From Limnohabitans sp. Rim11 (GTDB taxonomy: Bacteria > Pseudomonadota > Gammaproteobacteria > Burkholderiales > Burkholderiaceae_C): a stretch of 64,000 bases of DNA. Within the stretch, counting starts at the first letter, position 1, and the number at the start of each line of letters is the position of its first letter. Below, one piece after another: positions 37,949-46,849 of the stretch. The notes under the pieces were generated by a model, which saw nothing but the letters and a program-made list of their open reading frames with translations, did no database searches and was not told the DNA's origin. Where the stretch lies: the NCBI RefSeq assembly GCF_001269365.1, contig NZ_CXOM01000002.1:380001-444000 (forward strand), in the 5' to 3' direction. Both the position numbers and the translations under genes were made by a program.

Positions 37949-39421
37949 ATGCCAAAATTTTCAAACTTAACTGTCAGCGCCTTGGGTTTCAGCTTGCTGT
38001 TGGCAGGGCACTCGCCCAGTTTGATGGCCGCCGAAAAAACCAAAATTCCAGCTCACGTTGTCTCCGCCCTACAGCAAGCCAATGTGCCGCTGAATGCCGT
38101 CAGTATTTTGATCACGCCTTTGGCCCCAGACGGAGCAAACAAGCCAACAGCGCCTACGCCGCGTCTGACGCACCGTGCCAATGCGGACATGAACCCGGCA
38201 TCGGTCATGAAACTCATCACCACCTCGGCCGGCCTGTCGATCTTGGGCCCAGACTTTACGTGGCGCAATCGCATCTGGGTCGATACCCCAATTGTTGACG
38301 GTGTCTTGCAAGGCAATTTGTATGTGAAGGGCAGTGGCGACCCTAAGTTGGTATTGGAACGTCTTCAAAACTTGCTACAAGAAATTTTGCGCAAAGGCAT
38401 TAAAGAGGTAAAGGGCGACATCATTTTGGATGGCAGTGTGTTTGACCTGCCCCCCCAAAGTGCGGCCAGCTTTGACGATGAGCCCTTGCGCCCTTACAAC
38501 GTCGCACCGCAAGGCTTGTTGTTGAATTTCAATGCCATGTTGTTCAAGTTTTCACCCGATCCAGCACTTGGCATTGCGAAAATTGAAGGCGAGCCCCCCC
38601 TGGCCAACGTGCAGTGGCCCACAACCGTCTCGTTGTCCTCTGGTCCTTGCCAAGATTGGCGCAGCCAATTGCGCGCCGACTTTTCACAAGCAGAAAGCAT
38701 TCGCTTTCAAGGCGCCTACCCCGCATCTTGCGGAGAACAAAAATGGCCGGTGGCCTACATTCAACCTCACACGTTTGCACCGCGCATGGTGCAGGCCATG
38801 TGGGCGCAAGCAGGCGGCAGACTCAAGGGCCAAGTGCGCACCGGCATCACGCCAAGCCAGGCCAAACTTTGGCATGAAGCCCCCTCACTGCCGCTGACAG
38901 ACATCGTGGCCGACATCAATAAGTTTTCTAACAACGTGATGGCGCAGCAATTGTTTCTCACCTTGTCCAGTCAACAGGGGCCAGGCAACTTCGAAGCTTC
39001 ACGCCAAATTGTGCTCAGGTGGTGGCAACAAAAACTACCCAACCAAGCCTTGCCCGTGATTGACAACGGCTCTGGCCTTTCCCGCGAGGAGCGAAGCAGC
39101 GCCTTAGCGCTGAGCGAATTGCTGGTGTGGGCGGCCAACAGCAATTTCTCTAGTGAATTGCAGAGCTCTTTGGCCATAGCCGGCGTCGATGGCACCGTAT
39201 CGCGCCTCAAAGACAGAGCGCCCAAGTCATCGGCCATTGGCCGGGCGCGTTTGAAATCTGGCAGCCTGCGAGACGTAGCCTCGTTGGCAGGCTATGTCGA
39301 AGGCTTGAGCGGACAGCGGTATGTGTTTGTGGTGATGATCAACCATCCCAATGCCAATGCCGCTCGAAGCGCTTTTGACAAGCTTTTGGAATGGACCGTG
39401 GAAGATCAAAAGAAGTCTTAG
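37949..39421 (+). CDS. dacB: D-alanyl-D-alanine carboxypeptidase/endopeptidase (PBP4 class)
   Basis: A 490-residue periplasmic penicillin-binding protein that trims or cleaves peptidoglycan cross-links. A signal peptide occupies about 1-27 (ending LMAAE). The nucleophile motif is SVMK (85-88), the second motif SNN lies in NKFSNNVMAQQ, and the third is KSG in RLKSGSLRDV, replacing the usual KTG. The expected insert domain separates motif 1 and 2. It has its own leaderless-type promoter and is unlinked from the divergent tsaB operon. Confidence 0.95.
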   Translation: MPKFSNLTVSALGFSLLLAGHSPSLMAAEKTKIPAHVVSALQQANVPLNAVSILITPLAPDGANKPTAPTPRLTHRANADMNPASVMKLITTSAGLSILGPDFTWRNRIWVDTPIVDGVLQGNLYVKGSGDPKLVLERLQNLLQEILRKGIKEVKGDIILDGSVFDLPPQSAASFDDEPLRPYNVAPQGLLLNFNAMLFKFSPDPALGIAKIEGEPPLANVQWPTTVSLSSGPCQDWRSQLRADFSQAESIRFQGAYPASCGEQKWPVAYIQPHTFAPRMVQAMWAQAGGRLKGQVRTGITPSQAKLWHEAPSLPLTDIVADINKFSNNVMAQQLFLTLSSQQGPGNFEASRQIVLRWWQQKLPNQALPVIDNGSGLSREERSSALALSELLVWAANSNFSSELQSSLAIAGVDGTVSRLKDRAPKSSAIGRARLKSGSLRDVASLAGYVEGLSGQRYVFVVMINHPNANAARSAFDKLLEWTVEDQKKS

Positions 39422-39478
39422 CCCAAACTAGTAGTTACCCCATCACTTGAAGTACCCCCTGTGCAGTAGATTGTCTAC

Positions 39479-39499
39479 AAAAGAACGGCCGTTCTTTTT
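39479..39499 (+). terminator. Palindrome with T run after dacB
   Basis: AAAAGAAC-GGCC-GTTCTTTT is a perfect palindrome followed by a T and lies about 60 bases past the dacB stop. It can form a seven- to eight-pair stem on a tight four-base loop, so it is a probable terminator. Because it sits just ahead of the GDSL gene, an operator role is also possible. Confidence 0.5.
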
Positions 39500-39532
39500 C
39501 ACAACGAAACGAATACGACAAAGGGGTGAAAG

Positions 39533-40678
39533 ATGAAATCCATGAAGTGGAAAGTTGCACTGCTTGCCACAGCAGCTGCAGCCATTTTGGCTGGTTGCGG
39601 GGGTGGTGGCGCAGACTCAACCAGCCAACGCGCGGGCATCACATCGGTCAAAGTGATGGGTGATAGCCTCTCTGACAGTGGTGTGTTTGCGAGCAATCCT
39701 GCCGCGGGTTTTGGTCGAGTTTTTTCTGTTCAAGGCAGCGAGAGTGAACCCAATACTATTTGGACAGAAAGGATTGCCGCTTTATTGGGTGCGCCACAAC
39801 TTTGTAACTATTACAAAGCAACGGTCACAGGTCCTGCTACCATCAATTTTTCCCTCAATAGTGCGGCTAATTGCACAAGCTACGCTGTAGGTGATGCAAG
39901 AATCAACAATCCTGCAGCAAAAGGTGGGGAGGCTTCTCCATTTTCTATCGTCAAACAGCTTCAAGTTGGGACGCCAACAGATGGTTACAAAAAATCAGAT
40001 TTACTCTTGATTGATGGTGGTGGTAATGATGCCGGTGACTTGATTGGCGCCTATCTGAACGCTCGTCTTGATGCAGGCGCTGGATTTATAGGAATTGCCA
40101 CTTCATTAATTCCCGCATCTGCTCTAAGTTCTGGGCTTGAAGTTGCCGGTAGTGTCTACATGGTCGCATTGGCAGATAAGCTTTACAACAGTGTTCGGGA
40201 CAACGCCTTGGCCAAAGGTGCGGAACGTGTTGCGATCTTGAATATGCCAAGCATTACAAAAACGCCCAGGTTTCAGGCCGTTTTAGCTCAAATTGCTGCA
40301 GCCAATGGTCCAGCTGCTCGAGTCAGTGCAGAAGGCTTGTTCATGTCTTGGCTAGAAGCCTTCAACGCTCAACTATTGCAGCGCGCTAAAGAAAGTGGTC
40401 AGAAAGTAGTTGTAGTTGACTTCTACGCGGCAATGAACGACCAAGTTACTAACCCTGCTCAGTATGGCATTACGAATGTCACAGATACAGCCTGTGGTAC
40501 TCGCAACTTTCAAGCTTGCACTGCTTCAGCCCTCTCGGCAGCCACACCGCCCGCTGGAGCGGACAGCAACTGGTGGAAAACATATGCCTTCTCTGATGGC
40601 TTTCACCCAACCCCCTACGGTTATCAACTGATGAGCCAATTGGTCGCAAAATCGTTGGCCACGGCAGGCTGGCTTTAA
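39533..40678 (+). CDS. SGNH/GDSL hydrolase lipoprotein
   Basis: A 381-residue lipoprotein esterase. The signal ends in lipobox LAGC with lipid-bearing Cys22 and a GGGG spacer. Block I GDSLSDSG has the catalytic Ser45, IDGGGND is the Asn block, and D355-G-F-H358 in SDGFHPT completes the triad. Substrate unknown; polyester, lipid or acyl-glycan are possible. The middle of the gene uses more A/T-ending codons than dacB or the next gene, hinting at a different history. GGGGTGAAAG lies just before the ATG. It is followed at 22 bases by an OmpW-like gene and is probably co-transcribed with it. Confidence 0.85.
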   Translation: MKSMKWKVALLATAAAAILAGCGGGGADSTSQRAGITSVKVMGDSLSDSGVFASNPAAGFGRVFSVQGSESEPNTIWTERIAALLGAPQLCNYYKATVTGPATINFSLNSAANCTSYAVGDARINNPAAKGGEASPFSIVKQLQVGTPTDGYKKSDLLLIDGGGNDAGDLIGAYLNARLDAGAGFIGIATSLIPASALSSGLEVAGSVYMVALADKLYNSVRDNALAKGAERVAILNMPSITKTPRFQAVLAQIAAANGPAARVSAEGLFMSWLEAFNAQLLQRAKESGQKVVVVDFYAAMNDQVTNPAQYGITNVTDTACGTRNFQACTASALSAATPPAGADSNWWKTYAFSDGFHPTPYGYQLMSQLVAKSLATAGWL

Positions 40679-40700
40679 TACTTAGCAAAGGAGAAACACC

Positions 40701-41375
40701 ATGAAATCTAAATTCTGCTTTGCGTTGTCTGCGATTGCAGCACTGACCCTCAGCGCCTCTGTTCAAGCGCAATCACAAGGAAGCTGGCTGGTGCGCGGCG
40801 GCATCATGCAATTGGCCCCCCAAGTGACCAGTGGCGATTTGTCTGCACCCTCTCTGCCAGGCGCTAAGACCGCTGTCAGTAACAGCACCCAGCTGGCTGG
40901 TGGCGTCACTTACATGTGGTCTAACAATTTGGCCATTGATTTGCCCTTGGCACTACCTTTTAAGCATGACCTGTACGGTGCAGGCAGTATTGCGGGCGTT
41001 GGCAAAATTGGCGACAACAAGGTCATACCCGCTACCGTGATGCTGCAGTACCGCTTTGGCGAAGCCAATGCCATGTTCAGACCCTACCTGGGCATTGGCG
41101 CCACCTACGCCAAGTTCGACAGCGAGCACAGCACAGCGGCCCTGACGGCCCTGACCGGCGGCACGCCTGCCAACCCCACAACGATTTCCATTCAATCGAA
41201 AATGGCGGCCACATTCCAAGTGGGCGGCAGCTACAGAATTGACGAGCGTTGGTTTGTTGATGGCGGCATTACCAGAACGCCTTTGAAAACACGCAACACT
41301 TTGTCAAGCGGTCAAACTTTAGACATCACACTGAACCCCATTGGCATTAGCCTGGGTGTTGGCATGCGTTTCTAA
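40701..41375 (+). CDS. OmpW-family outer membrane protein
   Basis: A 224-residue protein with a signal peptide (about 1-23, ending QAQS) and an eight-stranded barrel pattern ending in GVGMRF with terminal Phe, the outer-membrane signature. OmpW motifs include GSWLVRGG, TYMWSNNLAIDLPLALPFKHD and NPIGISLGVG. It may carry small hydrophobic molecules across the outer membrane. AAAGGAG is 8 bases before the ATG. The pairing with a lipoprotein esterase suggests hydrolysis outside and uptake of a product, but this is inference only. Confidence 0.9.
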   Translation: MKSKFCFALSAIAALTLSASVQAQSQGSWLVRGGIMQLAPQVTSGDLSAPSLPGAKTAVSNSTQLAGGVTYMWSNNLAIDLPLALPFKHDLYGAGSIAGVGKIGDNKVIPATVMLQYRFGEANAMFRPYLGIGATYAKFDSEHSTAALTALTGGTPANPTTISIQSKMAATFQVGGSYRIDERWFVDGGITRTPLKTRNTLSSGQTLDITLNPIGISLGVGMRF

Positions 41376-41392
41376 TTTAATACCGCTCTACC

Positions 41393-41417
41393 AAAGCACT
41401 CTTCGGAGTGCTTTTTT
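41393..41417 (+). terminator. Terminator after the OmpW-like gene
   Basis: AAAGCACTC-TTCG-GAGTGCTTT with a UUCG tetraloop and T run ends the GDSL/OmpW transcript. On the other strand it faces the convergent tsaC stop. Confidence 0.88.
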
Positions 41418-41420
41418 CAT

Positions 41421-42413
41421 TTAAGCGGCAGCCCGATTCAAACGGTCACGCACACCTTCCCACTCAGGTGTATCAGGCGGTGTCTCTATCCAAATAGTAC
41501 GCACTCCGCGCGCATCAAAATCTCGCAACACACTGAACAAGTCATGTGCTGCTTGGTCTGCACTGACGGGCATGGCACGCCAAAACAAGCCCGCACCCTT
41601 CAGTTCTTCTGCAGGTTTTTCTTGTGACCACAAAGCCAAGTTTTGTGTGTGGGGGCCCAACGCCAACAAGGCCTTGTGCCAATCAGCCGAACTCATTAAA
41701 CGCACCTTGGCGCTGGGCGCGTAATGCGACGCCAAAGTCCCTGATGCACGCGGCGCCTCTGAGTCCAGTGATTCTGGACTCACCAATTTCAAGCCACACG
41801 CTTGTTCAATTTGCATGCGGCTAATCTGTCCGGGACGTAGCAACACAGGCACACCGCGCGTGCAATCGACGATGGTGGATTCAATGCCCACATCGCACTC
41901 ACCGCCGTCCAAAATTAACAGCGCATCGCCAAATTCAGATTGCACATGCGCAGCACTTGTAGGGCTGACGCGGCCAAACAAATTGGCGCTGGGTGCTGCT
42001 ACGCCCCACACGCCTTTGGCGGCACAGGCATTCAATACGGCCAACGCCACAGGGTGCGAAGGGCAACGCACGCCCACAGAATTTTGACCACCTGCAGCTG
42101 CTGCTGCTTGATCTGGACGGCGCGGCAAAATGAGCGTGAGCGGGCCTGGCCAAAACTGTGTCATCAACTGTATTGCAAAGTCAGGCACTTCGCTGACAAA
42201 CCGATTGACTGCTTCTGCTGTGGCCACATGAACGATGAGCGGATGATTCGAGGGCCGGCCTTTGGCTTCGAAAATTTTGGCAACCGCTTTTTCATTGCTG
42301 GCGTCAGCGGCCAAACCATAAACTGTCTCTGTCGGCAAACCCAATAAGTCACCCGCGCACAAAGCTTCAGCGGCTTGTTGCACATGCAAGGGGTTGTTGC
42401 CGGAAATGATCAT
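41421..42413 (-). CDS. tsaC: Threonylcarbamoyl-AMP synthase, Sua5 type
   Basis: A 330-residue two-domain protein that makes threonylcarbamoyl-AMP from threonine, bicarbonate and ATP for t6A in tRNA. The YrdC domain has LPTETVYGLAADA, KGRPSNHPLI, APSANLFGRVSPTSA and IESTIVDCTRG; residues past about 205 form the Sua5 extension beginning near APRASGTLASHYAPSAK. It lies 47 bases downstream of purK in the purE-purK-tsaC unit. TsaB is about 5 kb away. Confidence 0.92.
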   Translation of the reverse strand: MIISGNNPLHVQQAAEALCAGDLLGLPTETVYGLAADASNEKAVAKIFEAKGRPSNHPLIVHVATAEAVNRFVSEVPDFAIQLMTQFWPGPLTLILPRRPDQAAAAAGGQNSVGVRCPSHPVALAVLNACAAKGVWGVAAPSANLFGRVSPTSAAHVQSEFGDALLILDGGECDVGIESTIVDCTRGVPVLLRPGQISRMQIEQACGLKLVSPESLDSEAPRASGTLASHYAPSAKVRLMSSADWHKALLALGPHTQNLALWSQEKPAEELKGAGLFWRAMPVSADQAAHDLFSVLRDFDARGVRTIWIETPPDTPEWEGVRDRLNRAAA

Positions 42414-42460
42414 GTGTCAAAAATTGAAATGGTGTGAGTGCCGCGCTTGATGCACTCAAC

Positions 42461-43681
42461 TTAAAAAGCTTCAATGCCCAAAATGGCGGCAGCCTTCAAA
42501 GCAACTGCACGCACTTGTTCGACAGAGGCGCCCGTCACATTGAGGTGCCCCATCTTGCGTGCTTTACGCGCTTCGGTTTTGCCATACAAATGCAGGTGCG
42601 TGCCGGGCAATGCCAAGACTGCCGCCCAATCGGGCAAGCGCAGGGTGTTGTTTGTATCAAACCACACATCGCCCAACAAGTTGAGCATGATGGCGGCGCT
42701 GTGTTGCCGTGGCTGCGTCAAAGGCAAACCTGCCAAGGTGCGAACTTGCAAATCAAACTGAGATTGGTCGCAAGCATCTAAGGTGTAGTGGCCACTGTTG
42801 TGGGGGCGGGGTGCCATTTCGTTGACCACCATGCTGCCGTCTTGCAACACAAAAAACTCAACGCACAACACGCCGACATAGTTCACACCTTCCGCAATTG
42901 AACGCGCTGCAGCCACGGCTTGCTGTTGCAATGCTTGGGGCAAATGACCTTCGTAAACTTCTGTCACAGCCAAGATGCCTTCGCGATGCAAATTGCGTTG
43001 CACCGGAAAATTGACCATCTGCCCATCGCAGCCGCGCGCCACAATAACCGAACACTCCAGTGCCAACGGCAACATTTTTTCAAGCACGCAAGGCACTTGC
43101 TTCAAGTCTTGCCATGCTGCGCGCAATGCATCGGCGTCTTTGATTCGAACTTGACCTTTGCCGTCATAGCCCATGCGCGATGTTTTTAAAATACCTGGCA
43201 ATAAGTTAGTGGACAAGGCCTCTTCCAACTGAGTGGCAGTTTCAATCAAGGCATACGGTGCACACGGCACGCCACATTTCACAAAGTGGGCTTTCTCTGC
43301 CGCACGGTCTTGCGCAATGGCCACGGCATCGGCGCCAGGCGCTACCGGTCTAAGCTTGGCCAATTCGCGCAACGCAGGGGCCGGTACATTTTCAAACTCG
43401 GTGGTGATGGCAGCGCTGCACTCGGCCAATTGCTGCAAGCCTTTAGGGTCGGTGTAATCGGTTTGAATGTGACGGTGGCTGACGCGTCCAGCAGGGCTGT
43501 TGGCATCGGGGTCGAGCACGGCAGTGAAGTAGCCCATGCTTTGCGCAGCATGCACAAACATGCGGCCCAATTGACCGCCGCCCATCACACCCAAGGTGAG
43601 CGGTTCAAAGGCAGAATTCGAAGCAGTCGAGGCGCTAGAAGCAGCATTGCCACCCGGCAACAAAGACACAGAATTTGTCAT
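42461..43681 (-). CDS. purK: N5-carboxyaminoimidazole ribonucleotide synthase
   Basis: A 406-residue ATP-grasp enzyme of purine synthesis that converts AIR, bicarbonate and ATP to N5-CAIR. The N-terminal block LGVMGGGQLGRMFVHAA and ATP-grasp KTSRMGYDGKGQVRIKDADAL (lysine-glycine-rich loop) identify it. A GTG at 43690 overlaps the purE stop (GTGA) and is an alternative start; the ATG chosen is nine bases later. It is followed by tsaC. Confidence 0.95.
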   Translation of the reverse strand: MTNSVSLLPGGNAASSASTASNSAFEPLTLGVMGGGQLGRMFVHAAQSMGYFTAVLDPDANSPAGRVSHRHIQTDYTDPKGLQQLAECSAAITTEFENVPAPALRELAKLRPVAPGADAVAIAQDRAAEKAHFVKCGVPCAPYALIETATQLEEALSTNLLPGILKTSRMGYDGKGQVRIKDADALRAAWQDLKQVPCVLEKMLPLALECSVIVARGCDGQMVNFPVQRNLHREGILAVTEVYEGHLPQALQQQAVAAARSIAEGVNYVGVLCVEFFVLQDGSMVVNEMAPRPHNSGHYTLDACDQSQFDLQVRTLAGLPLTQPRQHSAAIMLNLLGDVWFDTNNTLRLPDWAAVLALPGTHLHLYGKTEARKARKMGHLNVTGASVEQVRAVALKAAAILGIEAF

Positions 43682-43686
43682 GCCGT

Positions 43687-44205
43687 TCACGCCGCGCCGA
43701 CGGGTGGCAAGGTCATGCCCTGTGCTGCAGCCGTTTGATCTTTTCTAAATTGTTCCAGTTTGGCTTGCAAGGCAGCATCGTTTTGCGCCAGCATGGCCAC
43801 GGCAAACAAAGCCGCATTGGCCGCACCCGCCGCGCCAATGGCAAAGGTGGCCACCGGAATGCCTTTAGGCATTTGCACAATGCTGTGCAGTGAATCGACA
43901 CCCTGCAAATGTTTGCTGGCCACCGGCACGCCCAACACAGGCACCACCGTTTTGGCGGCCAACATGCCGGGCAAGTGCGCTGCGCCACCGGCACCCGCAA
44001 TGATGGCAAACAAGCCGCGATCGAGGGCCGTTTCAGCATAAGTGAACATTTCGTCGGGCATTCTGTGCGCAGAAACCACTTTGGCTTCGTGATCGATGCC
44101 AAACTGTTGGAGAATCTGTACTGCGTGTTGCATCGTGTCCCAGTCGGAGCTGGAACCCATGACCACGCCGACGCGTGTTTTGGCTTTGGATGCGGTATTT
44201 GTCAT
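43687..44205 (-). CDS. purE: N5-carboxyaminoimidazole ribonucleotide mutase
   Basis: A 172-residue enzyme rearranging N5-CAIR to CAIR. The class I block [12 protein letters not shown], the [12 protein letters not shown] motif and [18 protein letters not shown] are intact. The start is [15 protein letters not shown]; the longer frame is not supported. It is first in the purE-purK-tsaC unit and divergent from the thioredoxin gene; TTGAGA with TATCGA about 16 bp away is a fair promoter in the gap. Confidence 0.95.
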   Translation of the reverse strand: MTNTASKAKTRVGVVMGSSSDWDTMQHAVQILQQFGIDHEAKVVSAHRMPDEMFTYAETALDRGLFAIIAGAGGAAHLPGMLAAKTVVPVLGVPVASKHLQGVDSLHSIVQMPKGIPVATFAIGAAGAANAALFAVAMLAQNDAALQAKLEQFRKDQTAAAQGMTLPPVGAA

Positions 44206-44328
44206 GTTGGGCTTTGCTGAAGCGTCAAGACGCAGTCGATAAAAATTGAATAATTGTCTCAACTTAAATTCGTTTGAAATTCAGTTGAATCCTTGAATTT
44301 TAAGGTTTAGCCCTTAGGTCTGGTAAAT

Positions 44329-45285
44329 ATGATTGATGTCACCGTAGAAACTTTTGAAACCGAGGTCATTGCGGCCTCCATGACCACCCCTGTTTTGGTG
44401 GACTTTTGGGCACCTTGGTGTGGCCCCTGCAAAACCTTGGGCCCCCTCCTAGAAAAGATGGAAGTCGCCTACGGCGGCCGCTTCAAATTGGTCAAAATTG
44501 ACTCTGACCAAGAGCAGCAATTGGCCGCAGCCTTTGGCATTCGCAGCATTCCAACTTGCGTTTTGCTCAAAAACGGTCAACCTGTCGATGGCTTCATGGG
44601 GGCAGTACCCGAAGGCAAATTGCGCGAGTTCTTGGACAAACACGTCCCTGGCGAAAACGAAGTCTTGGCAGAAGCAGAAGTTCAAGAGGCCGAAGCCCTC
44701 CTAGAGTCGGGCGACTTAGAAACAGCCCAAACCAAATTGCTGGAGGCCTTGCAGGCCAACCCCGCAAACGATGAAGCTCGCTTTGACCTCGTCAAACTGC
44801 TCATCAGCATGGGTCAACTTGACGATGCAGAGACTGTTTTAAAACCCTGCCTGTCCCAAATTCCTCTCAAGCTGCGCTTTGAAGCCTTGAAGCAATGGCT
44901 GGAAGCATTGAACTTTGTCACCACCGACCCCTTGGGCCAATGGCCCCTGGAAAAGTTTGACGAACTGATCGCCGCCAACAAACGCGACTTTGACGCCCGC
45001 TTTGCCAAAGCCCGTGTGCTCTTGGCCAGCGACGATTGGACGGGCGCCATGGATGAGCTGTTGGAAATCATCATGCGCGACAAAAAGTGGAACGACGAAG
45101 CGCCGCGCAAAACCATGGTGGGTTTGTTGGAGTTGCTTACCCCTGTAGCACCCAAAGGCGGCGCCGATCAGACCGGCAAATCGGCGGGCGGCATTGAGTT
45201 GATGGGAAAAAGTGCGGTGCAAGAAGACCCGCAAGCGGCCATGGTGTCGAGCTATCGACGCAAACTCAGCATGATGCTGAATTGA
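44329..45285 (+). CDS. Thioredoxin-TPR holdase (CnoX/YbbN-like)
   Basis: A 318-residue protein with a thioredoxin domain (1-105) followed by TPR-like helices. The active site is WCGPC in VDFWAPWCGPCKTLGPLL, a full redox pair, whereas E. coli CnoX has lost one cysteine. The helical part LLESGDLETAQTKLLEALQA is repeat-like. The family protects substrates for GroEL under oxidative stress. It abuts the DUF962 gene end to end (no spacing). Confidence 0.88.
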   Translation: MIDVTVETFETEVIAASMTTPVLVDFWAPWCGPCKTLGPLLEKMEVAYGGRFKLVKIDSDQEQQLAAAFGIRSIPTCVLLKNGQPVDGFMGAVPEGKLREFLDKHVPGENEVLAEAEVQEAEALLESGDLETAQTKLLEALQANPANDEARFDLVKLLISMGQLDDAETVLKPCLSQIPLKLRFEALKQWLEALNFVTTDPLGQWPLEKFDELIAANKRDFDARFAKARVLLASDDWTGAMDELLEIIMRDKKWNDEAPRKTMVGLLELLTPVAPKGGADQTGKSAGGIELMGKSAVQEDPQAAMVSSYRRKLSMMLN

Positions 45286-45822
45286 TCAGCGCGTAGCGCC
45301 AGCCTGCGCCTCAATCAGGCTGTGCATGCTGCGAAGCATGCCGGCCATCATCAAAACCTCGCCCACCACAAACATGGGGCCTACCAGCAGGCCCACCACA
45401 TCGTCCACAAAGGCAGGCTTGCGGCCTTCGAAGGTGTGGCCCACAAACTGGATGGCCCAGCCAACCACAAACACGACCAAGCCTGGAAACCAAGCGGCAT
45501 CAAAAAGGGCGCTGAGACCCCATCCTGTCGCCGCCTCGGGCGTGTGCGCCAAGGCAATCAAGGCGCCATTGACCAAGCTGGTGGCCAAGCCCAACAGCAA
45601 ATTGCCACGCGTGAGGTACCAAGCCGCAGAAAGTGCCCAGAGCAAGCCTGCCAGCGTGACACTCACGCCGCCGATGTCCAAAGACACCAGAGACAACAGC
45701 ATGCCAATGGACAAAACAATCAAAGGAATACCGACCAAGTGCGTGACAATGTTGCGGCGGTCACGATGGTAGTGCGCATACTGCACCATGAGTTCGGGGG
45801 CTGAGCGGAACAAACTGATCAT
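45286..45822 (-). CDS. DUF962/Mpo1-like membrane protein
   Basis: A 178-residue protein with several hydrophobic helices and the DUF962 pattern QYAHYHRDRRNIVTHLVGIP near residues 14-33 and HTFEGRKPAFVDD near 130. Yeast Mpo1 oxidises 2-hydroxy fatty acids using these histidines; the bacterial role is unknown. The start is MISLFRSAPELMVQY because GGAGAAGC lies just upstream. It is downstream of purC, with a gap of 88 bases, and its stop directly touches the thioredoxin gene stop. Confidence 0.85.
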   Translation of the reverse strand: MISLFRSAPELMVQYAHYHRDRRNIVTHLVGIPLIVLSIGMLLSLVSLDIGGVSVTLAGLLWALSAAWYLTRGNLLLGLATSLVNGALIALAHTPEAATGWGLSALFDAAWFPGLVVFVVGWAIQFVGHTFEGRKPAFVDDVVGLLVGPMFVVGEVLMMAGMLRSMHSLIEAQAGATR

Positions 45823-45910
45823 GAAAAGCTTCTCCAACAATTGAAGCGCTGTTCTCATGCCATGGTCAAAGCCAATGGCTGACTTTTGGCAATGAATTAA
45901 TTTGCAAAAC

Positions 45911-46825
45911 TTAGCGAGTCAATCGCTGCAGCGCTTCTTCGTATTTTGCCGAGGTCTTCTCAATCACTTCACGGGGTAAACGAGGAGCCGGTGGGGTTTT
46001 GCCCCAAGGCTTGCCATTCACCAAAGCACCCTCCAGCCAGTCGCGCAAAAACTGTTTGTCGTAACTGGGGGGGTTGATGCCCTCGACATAGCTTTCGGCA
46101 GGCCAGTAGCGTGAAGAGTCGGGTGTGAGCACCTCGTCCATCAGCACCAAGGTACCATCGGCATCCAAGCCAAATTCAAACTTGGTGTCGGCAATGATGA
46201 TGCCTTTTTGGGCCGCAATGTCGCTGGCCGCTTTGTAGATGGCAATGCTGATGTCTCTGATGCGTGTGGCCAAATCGAGGCCAATCATCTCGACTGTTTT
46301 TTCAAACGTGATGTTTTCGTCGTGATCGCCCACAGCGGCTTTGGCGGCGGGGGTGTAAATGGGCTCAGGCAGTTTGCTGGCGTTCTTCAAACCTGCGGGC
46401 AACTTGACGCCGCACACTTGCTGACCCTCTTGGTATTCCTTCCAACCACTGCCCGCCAAATAACCGCGCACCACCGCTTCCACAGGGATGGGCTTCAAGC
46501 GCTTGACCAGCATAGAGCGGCCCTTGACTTGCGGCACCTCTGCTGCGCTGACCACAGATTCGGGCGAATCACCTGTGAGGTGAATAGGGCACAAGTTCAG
46601 GCCATTGGGGCCGAGCTTGTCAAACCAGTACAAGGCCATTTGCGTGAGCAACACACCTTTGCCGGGAATGGGCTCACCCATGATGACGTCAAAGGCACTG
46701 ATGCGGTCGGAGGCCACCATCAAAATGCGATCGGTGCCCACGGCATAGTTGTCACGCACCTTGCCACGGGCGAGCAAGGTGAGGGACGTTAAAGCGGAGG
46801 TGTGTAATGCAGAAACTGTCGTCAT
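45911..46825 (-). CDS. purC: SAICAR synthetase
   Basis: A 304-residue enzyme that joins aspartate to CAIR in purine synthesis. The motifs are [35 protein letters not shown] and [19 protein letters not shown]. Length is standard for the longer type. GATAAT (46835-46840 on the minus strand) lies nine bases before the ATG, so a short-leader promoter is possible although it falls 24 bases after fba. Confidence 0.96.
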   Translation of the reverse strand: MTTVSALHTSALTSLTLLARGKVRDNYAVGTDRILMVASDRISAFDVIMGEPIPGKGVLLTQMALYWFDKLGPNGLNLCPIHLTGDSPESVVSAAEVPQVKGRSMLVKRLKPIPVEAVVRGYLAGSGWKEYQEGQQVCGVKLPAGLKNASKLPEPIYTPAAKAAVGDHDENITFEKTVEMIGLDLATRIRDISIAIYKAASDIAAQKGIIIADTKFEFGLDADGTLVLMDEVLTPDSSRYWPAESYVEGINPPSYDKQFLRDWLEGALVNGKPWGKTPPAPRLPREVIEKTSAKYEEALQRLTR

Positions 46826-46849
46826 AGTGACTGCATTATCGAGGCAATT

